A stretch of DNA of 64,000 nucleotides from Bacteroidales bacterium (GCA_028708845.1 JAQVXZ010000003.1:1-64000), one strand, 5' to 3'. Counted from the stretch's first letter, positions 41,620-51,056 are shown. Notes: generated from the sequence alone by a model not told the origin. Made by a program: numbers and translations.

Positions 41620-43776
41620 ATGAAGAAAATTACCTTAATTACCTTATCATTAATTCTAATGGCAAGTGTAGGTTTTTCAAAACCAACTCCAAGACCTGAC
41701 GAGGGGATGTGGCTACCTATGTTCTTTAAGAACTTGAACTATTCCACAATGAAAAAGATGGGATTAAAACTAACAGCAGACGAGTTGTATAGCATAAATA
41801 ATTCAAGTCTTAAAGATGCAATTGTTCAATTCGGAAATGGTTGTACAGGAGAAATAGTATCAGAAAAAGGACTTCTATTCACAAATCATCACTGTGGTTA
41901 TGACGCAATCGCAGGGCAATCAACAGTAGAACATGATTACTTAAATAATGGCTTCTGGGCATATAATATGTCAGAGGAGATACCTATTCCAAATATGACG
42001 GTTTCTTTTCTTGTTAGAATGGAAGATGTAACAAAAGATATCTTAGGTGAGTATTCAAATAAGATTGATAAGTCAAAAATAGAAGATTCAATTGAAGTTC
42101 GCATAAATGCATTAATAGAAAAAAACTCAGAAAACGGACAATATAAAGTTGAGATTAAACCATTCTTTGAATCAGCAGAATATTATATGTTTGTTTACGA
42201 AGTTTTCAACGATATCCGTTTGGTAGGAACACCTCCACAATCAATAGGAAAGTTCGGAGGAGATACAGATAACTGGATGTGGCCACGTCACACAGGAGAC
42301 TTCTCTATTTTTAGAGTTTATGCTAATAGCGAAAACAAACCATCTAAGTTCTCAAAAGAAAACCAACCATATAAACCAAAACACTTCCTCCCAATAAGTA
42401 TTAAAGGAGTTAAGAAAGATGACTTTGCAATGATTTGGGGATTTCCTGGCTCAACAGAAAGATATATGACCTCAGGTGAAGTTGCAAATACAATCAATAT
42501 TGTTAACCCATCAATTGTTAGAGCTGGCGAATACATGCTACCAACAATGAATAAGATGATGGAAAAAGATAATAGAGTAAATTTAATCTATGCTTCCGAC
42601 TATGCAGGTTATATGAACCTTTGGAAAAACAAAAAAGGTGAGTTAAGAGGATTGAAGAAATTAGATATCTTTGGAAAGAAAAAGGCAATTGAAGATAGAT
42701 TGACAAAATGGATACTAGAAGATAAATCAAGATTTGAGAAATATGGTTCAGTTGTTAAAGATCTTGAAGAGGCTAATAAAGAAATAGCAAATGCAAATGG
42801 TACAAAATACTCTTGGTATGCAAACTTAGGACTTATGTCAAACAAACGTGCATTATTAGCTTTTCAAAATACTATGTCCTTAATGACATTAGATAAGAAG
42901 AATCCTAACTACGACAAGATAATTACTATTTTGAAGAAAAGAGGAGATGCACATTTTGAGACCTATGACCAAGAAACAGAAAAAGAATTGTTTAAGTCAT
43001 TAATCACAATGTTCTCTAATATTGACAAAAACAACTTTATAAGCAAAACCCTAGAAAACAAATTTAAAGGAAATGTAGATGCTTTTGCAGATAAAGCTTT
43101 CAAAGAATCAGTATTTGCAAATCAAACTAATTTCGATAAGTTTATGAAAAAGCCAAACCCTAAGAAATTAGGCAAAGACTTAATTGCACAATCAGCATTA
43201 ACAGCTTATACATATTTAGGAGTTGGAGAAGAAAACTTAGTTAAAGCAGAAGAAAAGTTATCTAGTGCAAGAGTACGTTTTGTTGCAGCTCTAAGAGAAA
43301 TGGATCCTAGCTTAGTTCAATACCCAGATGCAAACTTTACAATGAGAATGACTTATGGAAGAGTATTGGATTATTATCCAGCAGACGGAATTCACTATGA
43401 CTATATAACAACCCTTGCAGGAGTAATGGAAAAAGAAGATCCAAGCTCAAGCGAGTTTCAAGTACCAGCTAAACTAAAAGAACTATACTTGAAAAAAGAC
43501 TATGGACAATATGCAAATGAAAAAGGAGAAATAATAACTTGTTTCTTATCCGATAATGACATTACAGGAGGAAACTCAGGCTCACCAATCCTAAATGCAG
43601 AAGGTCACTTAATAGGACTTGCATTTGATGGTAACTGGGAAGCAATGAGTGGAGACATAGCATTTGAACCAGAGTTCCAAAGAACAATAAATGTCGATGC
43701 ACGTTACGTTCTATTTATTATAGACAAATTTGCAGGAGCTAAAAACCTTATTGACGAACTAACAATAATCAAATAA
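41620..43776 (+). CDS. S46-family dipeptidyl peptidase (DPP7-type)
   Basis: 718 residues with signal peptide MKKITLITLSLILMASVGFS. The trypsin-like triad: His in LLFTNHHCGYDAI (~86), Asp in the region of GGDTDNWMWPRHTGD, and Ser in TGGNSGSPILNAEGH. Eighteen residues after the serine the family's specificity position is Gly (AFDGNWE), as in DPP7, whereas DPP11 has Arg; I therefore expect hydrophobic P1 preference. S46 enzymes occur in asaccharolytic or peptide-using Bacteroidota; periplasmic. Confidence 0.93.
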   Translation: MKKITLITLSLILMASVGFSKPTPRPDEGMWLPMFFKNLNYSTMKKMGLKLTADELYSINNSSLKDAIVQFGNGCTGEIVSEKGLLFTNHHCGYDAIAGQSTVEHDYLNNGFWAYNMSEEIPIPNMTVSFLVRMEDVTKDILGEYSNKIDKSKIEDSIEVRINALIEKNSENGQYKVEIKPFFESAEYYMFVYEVFNDIRLVGTPPQSIGKFGGDTDNWMWPRHTGDFSIFRVYANSENKPSKFSKENQPYKPKHFLPISIKGVKKDDFAMIWGFPGSTERYMTSGEVANTINIVNPSIVRAGEYMLPTMNKMMEKDNRVNLIYASDYAGYMNLWKNKKGELRGLKKLDIFGKKKAIEDRLTKWILEDKSRFEKYGSVVKDLEEANKEIANANGTKYSWYANLGLMSNKRALLAFQNTMSLMTLDKKNPNYDKIITILKKRGDAHFETYDQETEKELFKSLITMFSNIDKNNFISKTLENKFKGNVDAFADKAFKESVFANQTNFDKFMKKPNPKKLGKDLIAQSALTAYTYLGVGEENLVKAEEKLSSARVRFVAALREMDPSLVQYPDANFTMRMTYGRVLDYYPADGIHYDYITTLAGVMEKEDPSSSEFQVPAKLKELYLKKDYGQYANEKGEIITCFLSDNDITGGNSGSPILNAEGHLIGLAFDGNWEAMSGDIAFEPEFQRTINVDARYVLFIIDKFAGAKNLIDELTIIK

Positions 43777-43816
43777 TATATACAATAAATCACTAATAAA
43801 ACAAATAAAAAAACAC

Positions 43817-44440
43817 ATGGAATTGAAAACAGACAAAGCTAAAGTAAGTTACATAATTGGAGAAGATATCGGTAATAGCTTTATAAGAGAAGGTTACGAC
43901 TTAGATATAGAAATAATGATTGAAGCTCTTAGAAAAGCAGCTAATGGAGAAAAACAAAACCTTTTAACTGAGGAAGAAAAAAACACCGTAATGACTGCTT
44001 GGCAACAAGAAATGCAAATAAAGAAACAAGCTCAAATGCAACAACTAGGATTAAAGGCAAGAGAAGAGGGAGCAAAGTTTATGAAAGCAAACCTTAAAAA
44101 AGAAGGAATTGTTCAAACTGAAAGCGGACTACAATATAAAGTTGATAAACAAGCAGAAGGTGATAAACCAAAAGCAACTGATACTGTAAAAGTACATTAT
44201 CATGGAACGTTATTAAGTGGTGAAGTATTTGATTCATCAGTTGAAAGACAAGAACCAATATCATTCCCATTAAATCAAGTTATCCCAGGTTGGACAGAAG
44301 GAGTGCAACTAATGAGTGTAGGTTCAAAATACACATTCTTTATTCCTGCAGACCTTGCTTATGGTGACTCACCAGTTGGAACAATTCCAGCAGGAAGTAC
44401 ATTGGTTTTTGAAGTAGAACTACTTGGAATTAACGAATAA
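43817..44440 (+). CDS. FKBP-type peptidyl-prolyl isomerase (Mip/FkpA-like)
   Basis: 207 residues. The N-terminal ~95 residues (KVSYIIGEDIGNSFIREGYDL..., glutamine-rich helices) form the dimerisation domain; the FKBP domain follows: VKVHYHGTLLSGEVFDSS, PISFPLNQVIPGWTEGVQLM, IPADLAYGDSP, STLVFEVELLGI. No signal peptide is visible, so it may be cytoplasmic, unlike FkpA. It speeds proline isomerisation in folding proteins. Confidence 0.93.
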   Translation: MELKTDKAKVSYIIGEDIGNSFIREGYDLDIEIMIEALRKAANGEKQNLLTEEEKNTVMTAWQQEMQIKKQAQMQQLGLKAREEGAKFMKANLKKEGIVQTESGLQYKVDKQAEGDKPKATDTVKVHYHGTLLSGEVFDSSVERQEPISFPLNQVIPGWTEGVQLMSVGSKYTFFIPADLAYGDSPVGTIPAGSTLVFEVELLGINE

Positions 44441-44450
44441 ACCATAAAAA

Positions 44451-45020
44451 TTGGAGTATTTTGTTTGCCATATAGATAAAGCAAGAGAAATGTTTGGTGA
44501 AGATAAAACCTTATCAAACCCAAAACAAATATCCTCTTGGGCAAAGCAATTACTAATCCAAAAAATAGAAGAGAAGGGCTTTAAATTTGACAGTAAAATT
44601 GAAAAAACTGTTGAAGGAAAGCCCTTCTTTCTTTATAATAAAAGCCTCCACTTTTCCATTTCTCATACCAAAGAATTTATAGCAATAGCATTAAGTGACA
44701 AACCAATAGGAATAGATATTGAAAAAACAAGGAAAAATAATAAAGCAGTGGTTAATAGATTCTTTCACCCAAAAGAGATAGAGCTATTATATAAAACAAA
44801 GGATGAAGACATGCAAGATATACTCTTCACCAAAATTTGGACAATAAAAGAAGCTTATGTAAAATGCACAGGCACAGGAATAGCTAATAATTTCAATGTA
44901 TTCCAAATAAATCCCCTCACAAGTCCACCTCAAATTCATAATACGCCAATTGATGTAGAAATTCAAAGCTATTTTATAGAAGAAAAAGGACTTTTTCTTT
45001 CCCTTTGCTTAGAAAAGTAG
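44451..45020 (+). CDS. 4'-phosphopantetheinyl transferase (Sfp-type)
   Basis: 189 residues. GIDIEKTRKNN and FTKIWTIKEAYVKCTGTGI carry the magnesium-binding D...E and WxxKEAxxK motifs. It transfers phosphopantetheine from CoA to carrier proteins. Start is TTG 44451, 10 bp after the previous stop; no in-frame ATG precedes the conserved part except one at 44491. The frame has no other obvious start, so the TTG start is my choice. Confidence 0.85.
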   Translation: MEYFVCHIDKAREMFGEDKTLSNPKQISSWAKQLLIQKIEEKGFKFDSKIEKTVEGKPFFLYNKSLHFSISHTKEFIAIALSDKPIGIDIEKTRKNNKAVVNRFFHPKEIELLYKTKDEDMQDILFTKIWTIKEAYVKCTGTGIANNFNVFQINPLTSPPQIHNTPIDVEIQSYFIEEKGLFLSLCLEK

Positions 45021-45093
45021 CAAAAACACCTAAATTTAAAACGCTTTAATTCAATATATTATAAATATATCTTCATTTTTTTTGTTAAAACAC

Positions 45094-45124
45094 TTGACAA
45101 AGCATGTTTTATTATGTATATTTG
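45094..45124 (+). promoter_or_regulatory. Strong promoter for the orphan RNA
   Basis: TTG (45094-45096), exactly 20 nt, TATATTTG (45117-45124). No open reading frame follows before the terminator at 45230-45297. Confidence 0.8.
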
Positions 45125-45130
45125 CCACAG

Positions 45131-45297
45131 AAAGAATGAATAAACCCTTCGCTTATCTATAGAAGTTGTAGAAAGATGAAATCTACGGTTTAAATTCATA
45201 ATTTCAATTTTTATATATTTTAGAAACGAGAAAGAGTGTTTAGTTATAGCAAGGCAAAGGCGAAGCTTAGAAGCGATTAAATACTCTTTCTTTTTTT
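45131..45297 (+). ncRNA. Candidate orphan small RNA of about 167 nt
   Basis: Bounded by the promoter at 45094-45124 and the terminator at 45230-45297, with no ORF. Fold 1: ATGAAT-AAACC (45136-45147) pairs with GGTTT-AA-ATTCAT (45188-45200) and closes two hairpins, CTTC..GAAG (45149-45165) and GTAGA..TCTAC (45168-45186). Fold 2, 6S-like rod: GAAAGA (45130) with TCTTTC (45285), CTTCGC with GCGAAG, CTATA with TATAG. Both cannot be true of all parts at once. Neighbours are convergent or unrelated, so it is not a leader. The identity is unknown; a diverged 6S RNA is one option. Confidence 0.65.
45230..45297 (+). terminator. Intrinsic terminator of the orphan RNA
   Basis: GAAAGAGTGTTTA (45230-45242) pairs with TAAATACTCTTTC (45278-45290): 13 bp with one G-T, then seven T residues. 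The 35-nt loop is unusually long and contains further partly complementary GC-rich words. Confidence 0.85.
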
Positions 45298-45309
45298 ATG
45301 CCCTATAGT

Positions 45310-45420
45310 CAAGAAATGAAACGCTGTTTCACCAGACTGAAACGAAGAAAGAATTTGCTGAAACGAAGAAATAATAAATCCTTTCTTCGTTTCATTTTAC
45401 TAAAACAAAGACTTATTTTT
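45310..45420. repeat. 21-bp-period array (GAAAC words)
   Basis: GAAAC starts at 45318, 45339 and 45360, exact 21-bp period; phase continues at 45381 (reverse-orientation word CGTTTC) and 45402 (AAAC). The first word, GAAACGCTGTTTC, is a near-palindrome shared with 36565-36695. It lies between the terminator and the CPBP gene. Confidence 0.85.
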
Positions 45421-45437
45421 TCAACGCTTTAAAGAGA

Positions 45438-46640
45438 TTATATTTCTTCAAAAATCCTTATAGTTTTTATCTTGGTTGGCTTTGGCGTTAGGGTTATTCC
45501 GTATTCCTTTTCAAGATCTTTAAGTGTTTGTTCAAATGTAATATCGCTTGTTATGTTGAGAAACTTATTAATATCAATTATTTTCAAACCCTTATACTTA
45601 TCTGGAATTCTTATTGTTTTATCATAATGTCTTCCAATAGTCTTTATGATATAATCTAGTTCTATTGAGAGTTTTATATCGCTCAAATCACTAAAATCAT
45701 CTTCGTTTAGCTTTATTATATCAACATCTTTTATCTCTAAGTGATAAACTTCTCTTAATTCTACTAATGTATCTATTCTTATATTGGCCTTTCTTTTTAA
45801 TTCCTCACTTAAAGCTTTTAGATCAATTTTGTTTAGGGTGTCTTTGGTTTTTACTTCTAGGTTATAGAATGAATATCCCTTAGGATAGGTCTTTATTTTG
45901 TAATCGCTATCAAACTCTAGCATAGATATTATTTCGGGTAGCATAGTCTTGCTGATATTTGCAGAGTATCCACCATAATTATCAGTACCTTTTTTAGAAT
46001 ATAGTCCAGAAACAGGTTTTAGGCTTCCTTCATAGTTCCCTTCATTAAGAATTATACTATTTCCAAAAGGAATAATAAATCCACCTAGTAGGAGGAGGGA
46101 GAAATTATATAAGGCATGGGCAATCATCGAATATCTTAATTTGTATCTTAGAGCAATATAAGTAAATACAAAGGTTATACCAATATACACAGGTGTGGAA
46201 ATCAGGAATATATCTCTTTCAAAATTTCCAATATGTGCTAGAGTAAAACCTATGGTTGTTATTAGAATAAGACTTATTAGGGTTGGCTTTGGTTTATTCT
46301 TTAAAAATACAATTACAGCTAAGAAGGATAGAAAATAAATACCTCCAATATATGGATTGGCTAAAAGTAAAAATATGGAGGAGAGAATCAAACTTAAGTA
46401 TTTTGTCCATTTCTTATTCACTGTCCAAGAGCGAAAGGAGATTTCCTCTAATATAGGTGCAATTACCGCAATATATATAAGCATTATCCACCCATTCATC
46501 TGCGAAATCATTCCAATTATTGGATTGTCCTCCATACTTACATCCTTATCAAATATTGTACTAAGAATAATTCCTAATACATAGAGGGTAATTCCTGAAA
46601 CATAGAGCCAGTTATTATTTTTCTTAAGATAGCTTTTCAT
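45438..46640 (-). CDS. CPBP-family intramembrane metalloprotease (CAAX-protease-like)
   Basis: 400 residues, about eight membrane helices in the first ~215. The three catalytic motifs are present: APILEEISFRS (EExxxR), TLAHIGN and SMIAHALYNFSLL (HxxxN). The C-terminal ~180 residues are a soluble domain of alternating strands and helices with no match I recognise; the family usually lacks such an extension. Members process prenylated proteins or regulatory membrane proteins, in bacteria often bacteriocin self-immunity. A -7 box (TAACTTTG, minus) is at 46680-46687. Confidence 0.82.
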   Translation of the reverse strand: MKSYLKKNNNWLYVSGITLYVLGIILSTIFDKDVSMEDNPIIGMISQMNGWIMLIYIAVIAPILEEISFRSWTVNKKWTKYLSLILSSIFLLLANPYIGGIYFLSFLAVIVFLKNKPKPTLISLILITTIGFTLAHIGNFERDIFLISTPVYIGITFVFTYIALRYKLRYSMIAHALYNFSLLLLGGFIIPFGNSIILNEGNYEGSLKPVSGLYSKKGTDNYGGYSANISKTMLPEIISMLEFDSDYKIKTYPKGYSFYNLEVKTKDTLNKIDLKALSEELKRKANIRIDTLVELREVYHLEIKDVDIIKLNEDDFSDLSDIKLSIELDYIIKTIGRHYDKTIRIPDKYKGLKIIDINKFLNITSDITFEQTLKDLEKEYGITLTPKPTKIKTIRIFEEI

Positions 46641-46716
46641 AAAATATAATATGATTTAGTAATCAAATAGTTTAGGATGCAAAGTTAATAATATTATTTA
46701 TTCTTTTGGTTTGAAA

Positions 46717-46747
46717 TTGCTTTCCTTTTTTATTTGTTTTATCTTTG
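46717..46747 (+). promoter_or_regulatory. dnaB promoter
   Basis: TTG (46717-46719), 20 nt, TATCTTTG (46740-46747); ATG 46754 follows after six bases, so the mRNA may be leaderless. It overlaps the opposing CPBP promoter region. Confidence 0.75.
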
Positions 46748-46753
46748 CAGTCT

Positions 46754-48292
46754 ATGGAAAAGAAAGAAAATGCTTATAAATCAAAGACTACTCGTCTTAC
46801 CGCAGACCAAGCCTTTGCTCTAAATGGTAAGATTCCTCCTCAGGCTTTGGACTTGGAAGAGGCTGTTTTAGGAGGACTACTCTTAGACCAAGATGCAGTA
46901 ACCAACTCAATTGATATAATCCGTGAGGAGTATTTCTATACGCCTGAATACAGAGAAATATTTAAGGCAATAAAGCAACTTTTCTTTAATAGTTCACCTG
47001 TTGACATATTAACAGTTGTTGAACAGCTTAAAAAGAATGGAACTTTAGAAATGGTGGGTGGTGCTTATAGGATATCATCCCTAACTTCTCGTGTTACATC
47101 TGGCGCTCACATCGAATATCATGCAAGAATACTTTCTGAAAAGTTCATACAAAGAGAACTTATAAGAGTTTCAACAGAAACCATTAAGGACGCTTACGAA
47201 GAAACAACCGATGTGGTTGAGCTTTTAGATAAGACCGAAACCAACTTAATGGACATTAGTGACAAGAACTTTAAAAGCGATTTTCAAACCTTAGAGTCTT
47301 TACTCTATGAGGCTCAACAAGAAATTGAAGCAGCTCAAAAGGCTGGAGGAATAACCTCTGGTGTGCCATCAGGTTTTAGAGATTTAGATAGTGTCACAAC
47401 AGGTTTTCATAAAGGAACGCTAATCATTTTGGCAGCACGTCCTGCAATGGGTAAAACAGCCTTAGCTCTTTCAATGGCAAGGAATATGGCCGTAGATCAT
47501 AATATACCTATTGCTTTCTTCTCTTTAGAGATGACAGCTTTAGAATTAACAATGCGTTTAATATCTTCTGAGGTTGAAATCGCAGGTGATAGACTTAAGA
47601 AGGGTGATCAACTTAGAAAGGATGAGGTTGAAAGATTGCAAGATATTGGAAGGCTTGCAAATGCACCAATCTATATTGATGACACTCCACAGCTAAAGAT
47701 TTTTGAACTTAGAGCTAAATGTCGTAGACTTAAACAAAAATATGATATTAAGATGGTGTTTATCGACTATCTTCAGCTTATGAGTGGAAACTCGGATAAT
47801 AGGAATGGAAATAGAGAACAAGAAATTAGTACAATATCTCGTCAACTTAAAGCACTTTCTAAAGAATTAAGTATTCCTATTTTGGCATTAGCTCAGCTTT
47901 CTCGTGCTGTTGAAACTCGTGGAGGAACAAAGAAACCAATGCTTTCCGACCTTAGAGAGTCTGGTGCTATTGAGCAGGATGCAGATATTGTTATGTTTAT
48001 TTATCGTCCTGAATATTACGGAATTACTGATGGAGATGAGAAAGGTCCAACCGCAGGCATGGCAGACGTTCTTATTGCAAAGCACCGCTCTGGACCAACG
48101 GCAGAAGTTCGTTTGAGATTTCAAAAAGACTTTGTTAAGTTTGCAAATAGGGATGTTGGTTTTGATTCTGGCTATTTTGGATCAATGGAAGGAAATACTA
48201 ATTTTGACGCAAATGGAGCTGGTTCTATGGTTATAGCCTCTAAGATGAATTCAGATAATGACTTTCTTGAAGATGACGATATCGGTTTTTAA
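46754..48292 (+). CDS. dnaB: Replicative DNA helicase DnaB
   Basis: 512 residues. The N-terminal domain runs LDLEEAVLGGLLLDQDA; the RecA-like motor has LAARPAMGKTALAL (Walker A, ~228-241), FFSLEMTALELTMR, VFIDYLQLM (Walker B) and ILALAQLSRAVETRGG, then SDLRESGAIEQDADIVM. The hexamer unwinds DNA at the fork. I use ATG 46754, not the TTG at 46745, because that TTG overlaps the -7 box. Confidence 0.97.
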   Translation: MEKKENAYKSKTTRLTADQAFALNGKIPPQALDLEEAVLGGLLLDQDAVTNSIDIIREEYFYTPEYREIFKAIKQLFFNSSPVDILTVVEQLKKNGTLEMVGGAYRISSLTSRVTSGAHIEYHARILSEKFIQRELIRVSTETIKDAYEETTDVVELLDKTETNLMDISDKNFKSDFQTLESLLYEAQQEIEAAQKAGGITSGVPSGFRDLDSVTTGFHKGTLIILAARPAMGKTALALSMARNMAVDHNIPIAFFSLEMTALELTMRLISSEVEIAGDRLKKGDQLRKDEVERLQDIGRLANAPIYIDDTPQLKIFELRAKCRRLKQKYDIKMVFIDYLQLMSGNSDNRNGNREQEISTISRQLKALSKELSIPILALAQLSRAVETRGGTKKPMLSDLRESGAIEQDADIVMFIYRPEYYGITDGDEKGPTAGMADVLIAKHRSGPTAEVRLRFQKDFVKFANRDVGFDSGYFGSMEGNTNFDANGAGSMVIASKMNSDNDFLEDDDIGF

Positions 48293-48301
48293 TTAATTGA
48301 C

Positions 48302-49564
48302 ATGAAAAAGACAATAATATTTTTAGCAACTATTCTTTTTAGCCTAAATTCTTTTGCACTCTACCTGCTTATTCCTATGGATGATACACAGACTAATCAT
48401 CTAAAAGCCTATGGAATATCTTATTGGATATTGAAACAAGAGGGTGAAGTTAGCTGGTTATTGAATTATAGGGGAGGTTCCTTCCTTGTAAAACACGATG
48501 CAAAGATTGAAAAGCAGTGCAAACTAAGAGGGGTAAGCTATAATAATATTGCAGATGTTCAGGCTGCGCAAATACTTAATCAAATTGCAGAACCAGAAGA
48601 GAATATGGATGTTGTAAAACTTCAAAACGCTCCAAGGATTGCAGTCTATTCTCCAAAAAATAAGTTGCCTTGGGATGATGCCGTAACCCTTGTCTTAACC
48701 TATGCTGAAATTCCTTACGATGTTATTTATGATGAAGAAATAATAAAAGGAGTCCTTCCAATGTATGATTGGGTTCATCTTCACCACGAAGACTTTACTG
48801 GACAATATGGTAAGTTTTGGGCAAATTACAGAAACCAAATATGGTATCAGGAAGATGTTTTGGCAAATGAAACAACAGCAAAGAAGCTAGGCTTTAAGAA
48901 AGTATCGCAACTAAAACTTGCTGTTGCAAAGAAGTTGAGAGATTTTGTTTCAGGCGGAGGCTTTATGTTTGCAATGTGTTCGGCACCTGATAGTTTCGAT
49001 ATAGCATTAGCAGCAGAGGGAGTAGATATCTGCGATGTTATGTTCGACGGCGACCCAATTGAACCTAACGCTCAAAACAAACTTGACTATTCAAAATGTT
49101 TTGCATTCAAAGATTTCACAATAGTTACCGACCCTTTCAAATACGCAATATCCAATATTGATGTAACAGAGCAAAGAAGTAGACTAGTCCAAGAGAAAAA
49201 CGATTTATTTGTCCTTTTTGACTTCTCTGCAAAGTGGGATTGGATACCAACCATGCTAACTCAAAACCATAATAAAATCATTAAAGGATTTATGGGACAA
49301 AGCACCGCATTCAATAAAAACTTACTTAAATCTAGTGTTTTGGTCTTAGGAGAAAACAAATCAATTGATGAGGTTCGTTATATTCACGGAACTTATGGCA
49401 AAGGCACTTGGACATTTCTTTCAGGTCACGACCCAGAAGATTACCAGCACTATGTAGGTGACCCAGTTACAGACCTAAGCCTATTTCCTAACTCCGCAGG
49501 TTACCGCCTTATCCTAAATAATATTCTATTCCCTTCAGCAAAGAAAGAGAAACAAAAGACCTAA
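48302..49564 (+). CDS. Exported GATase1-like protein (often labelled asparagine synthetase B in databases)
   Basis: 420 residues with signal peptide MKKTIIFLATILFSLNSFA. The body looks like a class I glutamine-amidotransferase/flavodoxin-like fold: ALYLLIPMDDTQTNHLKAYG, RIAVYSPKNKLPWDDAVTLV, GGGFMFAMCSAPDSFD with a nucleophile-elbow-like Cys, and GTWTFLSGHDPEDY. I see no ATP-pyrophosphatase domain of asparagine synthetase, so that name (which I recall for near relatives) would be wrong. Probably periplasmic; substrate unknown. It is 9 bp after dnaB. Confidence 0.7.
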   Translation: MKKTIIFLATILFSLNSFALYLLIPMDDTQTNHLKAYGISYWILKQEGEVSWLLNYRGGSFLVKHDAKIEKQCKLRGVSYNNIADVQAAQILNQIAEPEENMDVVKLQNAPRIAVYSPKNKLPWDDAVTLVLTYAEIPYDVIYDEEIIKGVLPMYDWVHLHHEDFTGQYGKFWANYRNQIWYQEDVLANETTAKKLGFKKVSQLKLAVAKKLRDFVSGGGFMFAMCSAPDSFDIALAAEGVDICDVMFDGDPIEPNAQNKLDYSKCFAFKDFTIVTDPFKYAISNIDVTEQRSRLVQEKNDLFVLFDFSAKWDWIPTMLTQNHNKIIKGFMGQSTAFNKNLLKSSVLVLGENKSIDEVRYIHGTYGKGTWTFLSGHDPEDYQHYVGDPVTDLSLFPNSAGYRLILNNILFPSAKKEKQKT

Positions 49565-50782
49565 TTAGTTTTCTATACTAGCTTTTTTCTTGTCTTGGTT
49601 TTTCATATAGAAACTAAAGACTATCATTAACATTGCAGCAGAAAAAGCCATAATTGCACCAAAGTAAAAAGGTGCACTTGAATTAACATTATCATATAGT
49701 TTACCTGCAATAAGGCTAGCTGGAAGTAATGAAATTCCAATTATTGCATGGTATAATCCATAACCTGTTCCTTTCAATTCAAAGCTAACAAGGTCAGAAA
49801 CCAAAGCCTTTTGACTACCATCAACCAAAGCACTATATAGTCCATAAAGAATAAATAGTAAGACAAAAACATTAAGTGAATTATAAACTCCAAAGCCTAA
49901 GTAAACAATAGTATAAACTAAGAAACCTGCAATAATAAGCTTGGTGCGTCCAATCTTATCAGAGAGTTTTCCTATTGGAATTGCAAGTAAGACCGAAACA
50001 GAATTAAATATCATATAGATAAATGGGACATAAGCCTTATCAACTCCTGTTTCGTAGGTCTTAATAAGCATAAGGGTATCAGTAGAATTGCCTAGTGAAA
50101 AGAGGAATACTATAAGCAAAAAGAAGTAGTATTTCTTAGGAAGGTTTCTTAGTGAGACCTTCTTTTTCTCTTTAACTATCCCATTATCAGAAATCGTTTC
50201 AAGTTTTGGCTCTTTAATAAATATAATAATAGTAAAAACTCCGAACAAAGCAGGAATTGTTGCTAAAAGAAAGATGTTTCCGTAGTTTATTGGTAAGAAT
50301 TTTAAACATAGAAAGGCGATTAGAGGTCCAAGAATAGCCCCACTATTATCCATAGCTTTTTGAAATCCAAAACTCTTACCCATTGATTTTTTGGTAGTGG
50401 AAGAAGCAATTAAACTATCCCTTGGTGCAGTCCTTAAACCCTTGCCAACCCTTTCTGCAAAACGGAAATAAAGTACTTGAATAGGGGAGAAAACAAAGGC
50501 ATAAATGGGGGTTATGATTGCAGTTAAGCCATAACCAATAACCATGAAAGGTTTTTTCTTACCAATCTTGTCGCTCCAAAGTCCAGAAAGAGCTTTTACT
50601 AACGAGGCTGTGCTTTCTGCAATACCTTCAATAAGAGAAATAGTGGTTTTTGAAGAGCCCATTGAAAGTAAAAACAAAGGCATAACACTATAAACCATCT
50701 TGCTTGAAGTGTCTGTAAAGAAACTTGTTAAGCCAGTAAAAAATATGTTTTTTTCTAAGCCAAATATGTTTTTCTTTTTCAT
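49565..50782 (-). CDS. Major facilitator superfamily transporter
   Basis: 405 residues with twelve hydrophobic segments. FFTGLTSFFTDTSSKMVYSV and the loop GLWSDKIGKKKP (D-x-x-G-x-K/R between TM2 and TM3) are MFS signatures; RFAERVGKGLRTAPRDSLIA is a conserved membrane-loop motif of the AraJ-like/uncharacterised group. A basic cytoplasmic loop lies at the centre (KKKVSLRNLPKKYY). Substrate unknown. It stops head-to-tail against the gene before it with no spacer. Confidence 0.88.
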   Translation of the reverse strand: MKKKNIFGLEKNIFFTGLTSFFTDTSSKMVYSVMPLFLLSMGSSKTTISLIEGIAESTASLVKALSGLWSDKIGKKKPFMVIGYGLTAIITPIYAFVFSPIQVLYFRFAERVGKGLRTAPRDSLIASSTTKKSMGKSFGFQKAMDNSGAILGPLIAFLCLKFLPINYGNIFLLATIPALFGVFTIIIFIKEPKLETISDNGIVKEKKKVSLRNLPKKYYFFLLIVFLFSLGNSTDTLMLIKTYETGVDKAYVPFIYMIFNSVSVLLAIPIGKLSDKIGRTKLIIAGFLVYTIVYLGFGVYNSLNVFVLLFILYGLYSALVDGSQKALVSDLVSFELKGTGYGLYHAIIGISLLPASLIAGKLYDNVNSSAPFYFGAIMAFSAAMLMIVFSFYMKNQDKKKASIEN

Positions 50783-50875
50783 TGTTTTAGTATCATATTA
50801 ATCAACAAAACTTCTAATACCTTATAAGAAATTCCAATAATCAAGTATTAAATTTCTATCTCTTTGTATTATTTC

Positions 50876-51010
50876 ATTCCGATGTACATCTTAGCTTGCT
50901 AAGATGTACATCGGAAGACGCTGTGATGTACATCGGAGCAAGCTAAGATGTACATCGGAGTAAAATGAATCTTCGTATTAATAATTTTATACGTTATTCT
51001 ATTTGTTTCA
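50876..51010. repeat. Composite 22-bp then 21/22-bp period array
   Basis: GATGTACATC starts at 50881 (reverse-oriented flanks), 50903, 50925 and 50947, exact 22-bp period, followed by AAAATGAATCTTCGT and AT-rich words (TATACGTTATTC, AACGATGTTTTGG). The order matches 26357-26520. It lies between the MFS gene and GH92. Confidence 0.9.
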
Positions 51011-51056
51011 AACGATGTTTTGGTCAAATTATTGATAGATAATTTGAAATTAATCT

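Noticed and set aside
45021-45437. A protein-coding explanation for the promoter at 45094
   Set aside because: All frames to the terminator are short and have no ribosome-binding site.
48302-49564. Asparagine synthetase B
   Set aside because: No ATP-pyrophosphatase domain or Ntn glutaminase start (Cys2) is visible, and the protein has a signal peptide.
26357-51010. CRISPR arrays at the 21/22-bp word loci
   Set aside because: Words are 10-14 bp with short variable filler, much below repeat/spacer sizes, and no cas genes occur.
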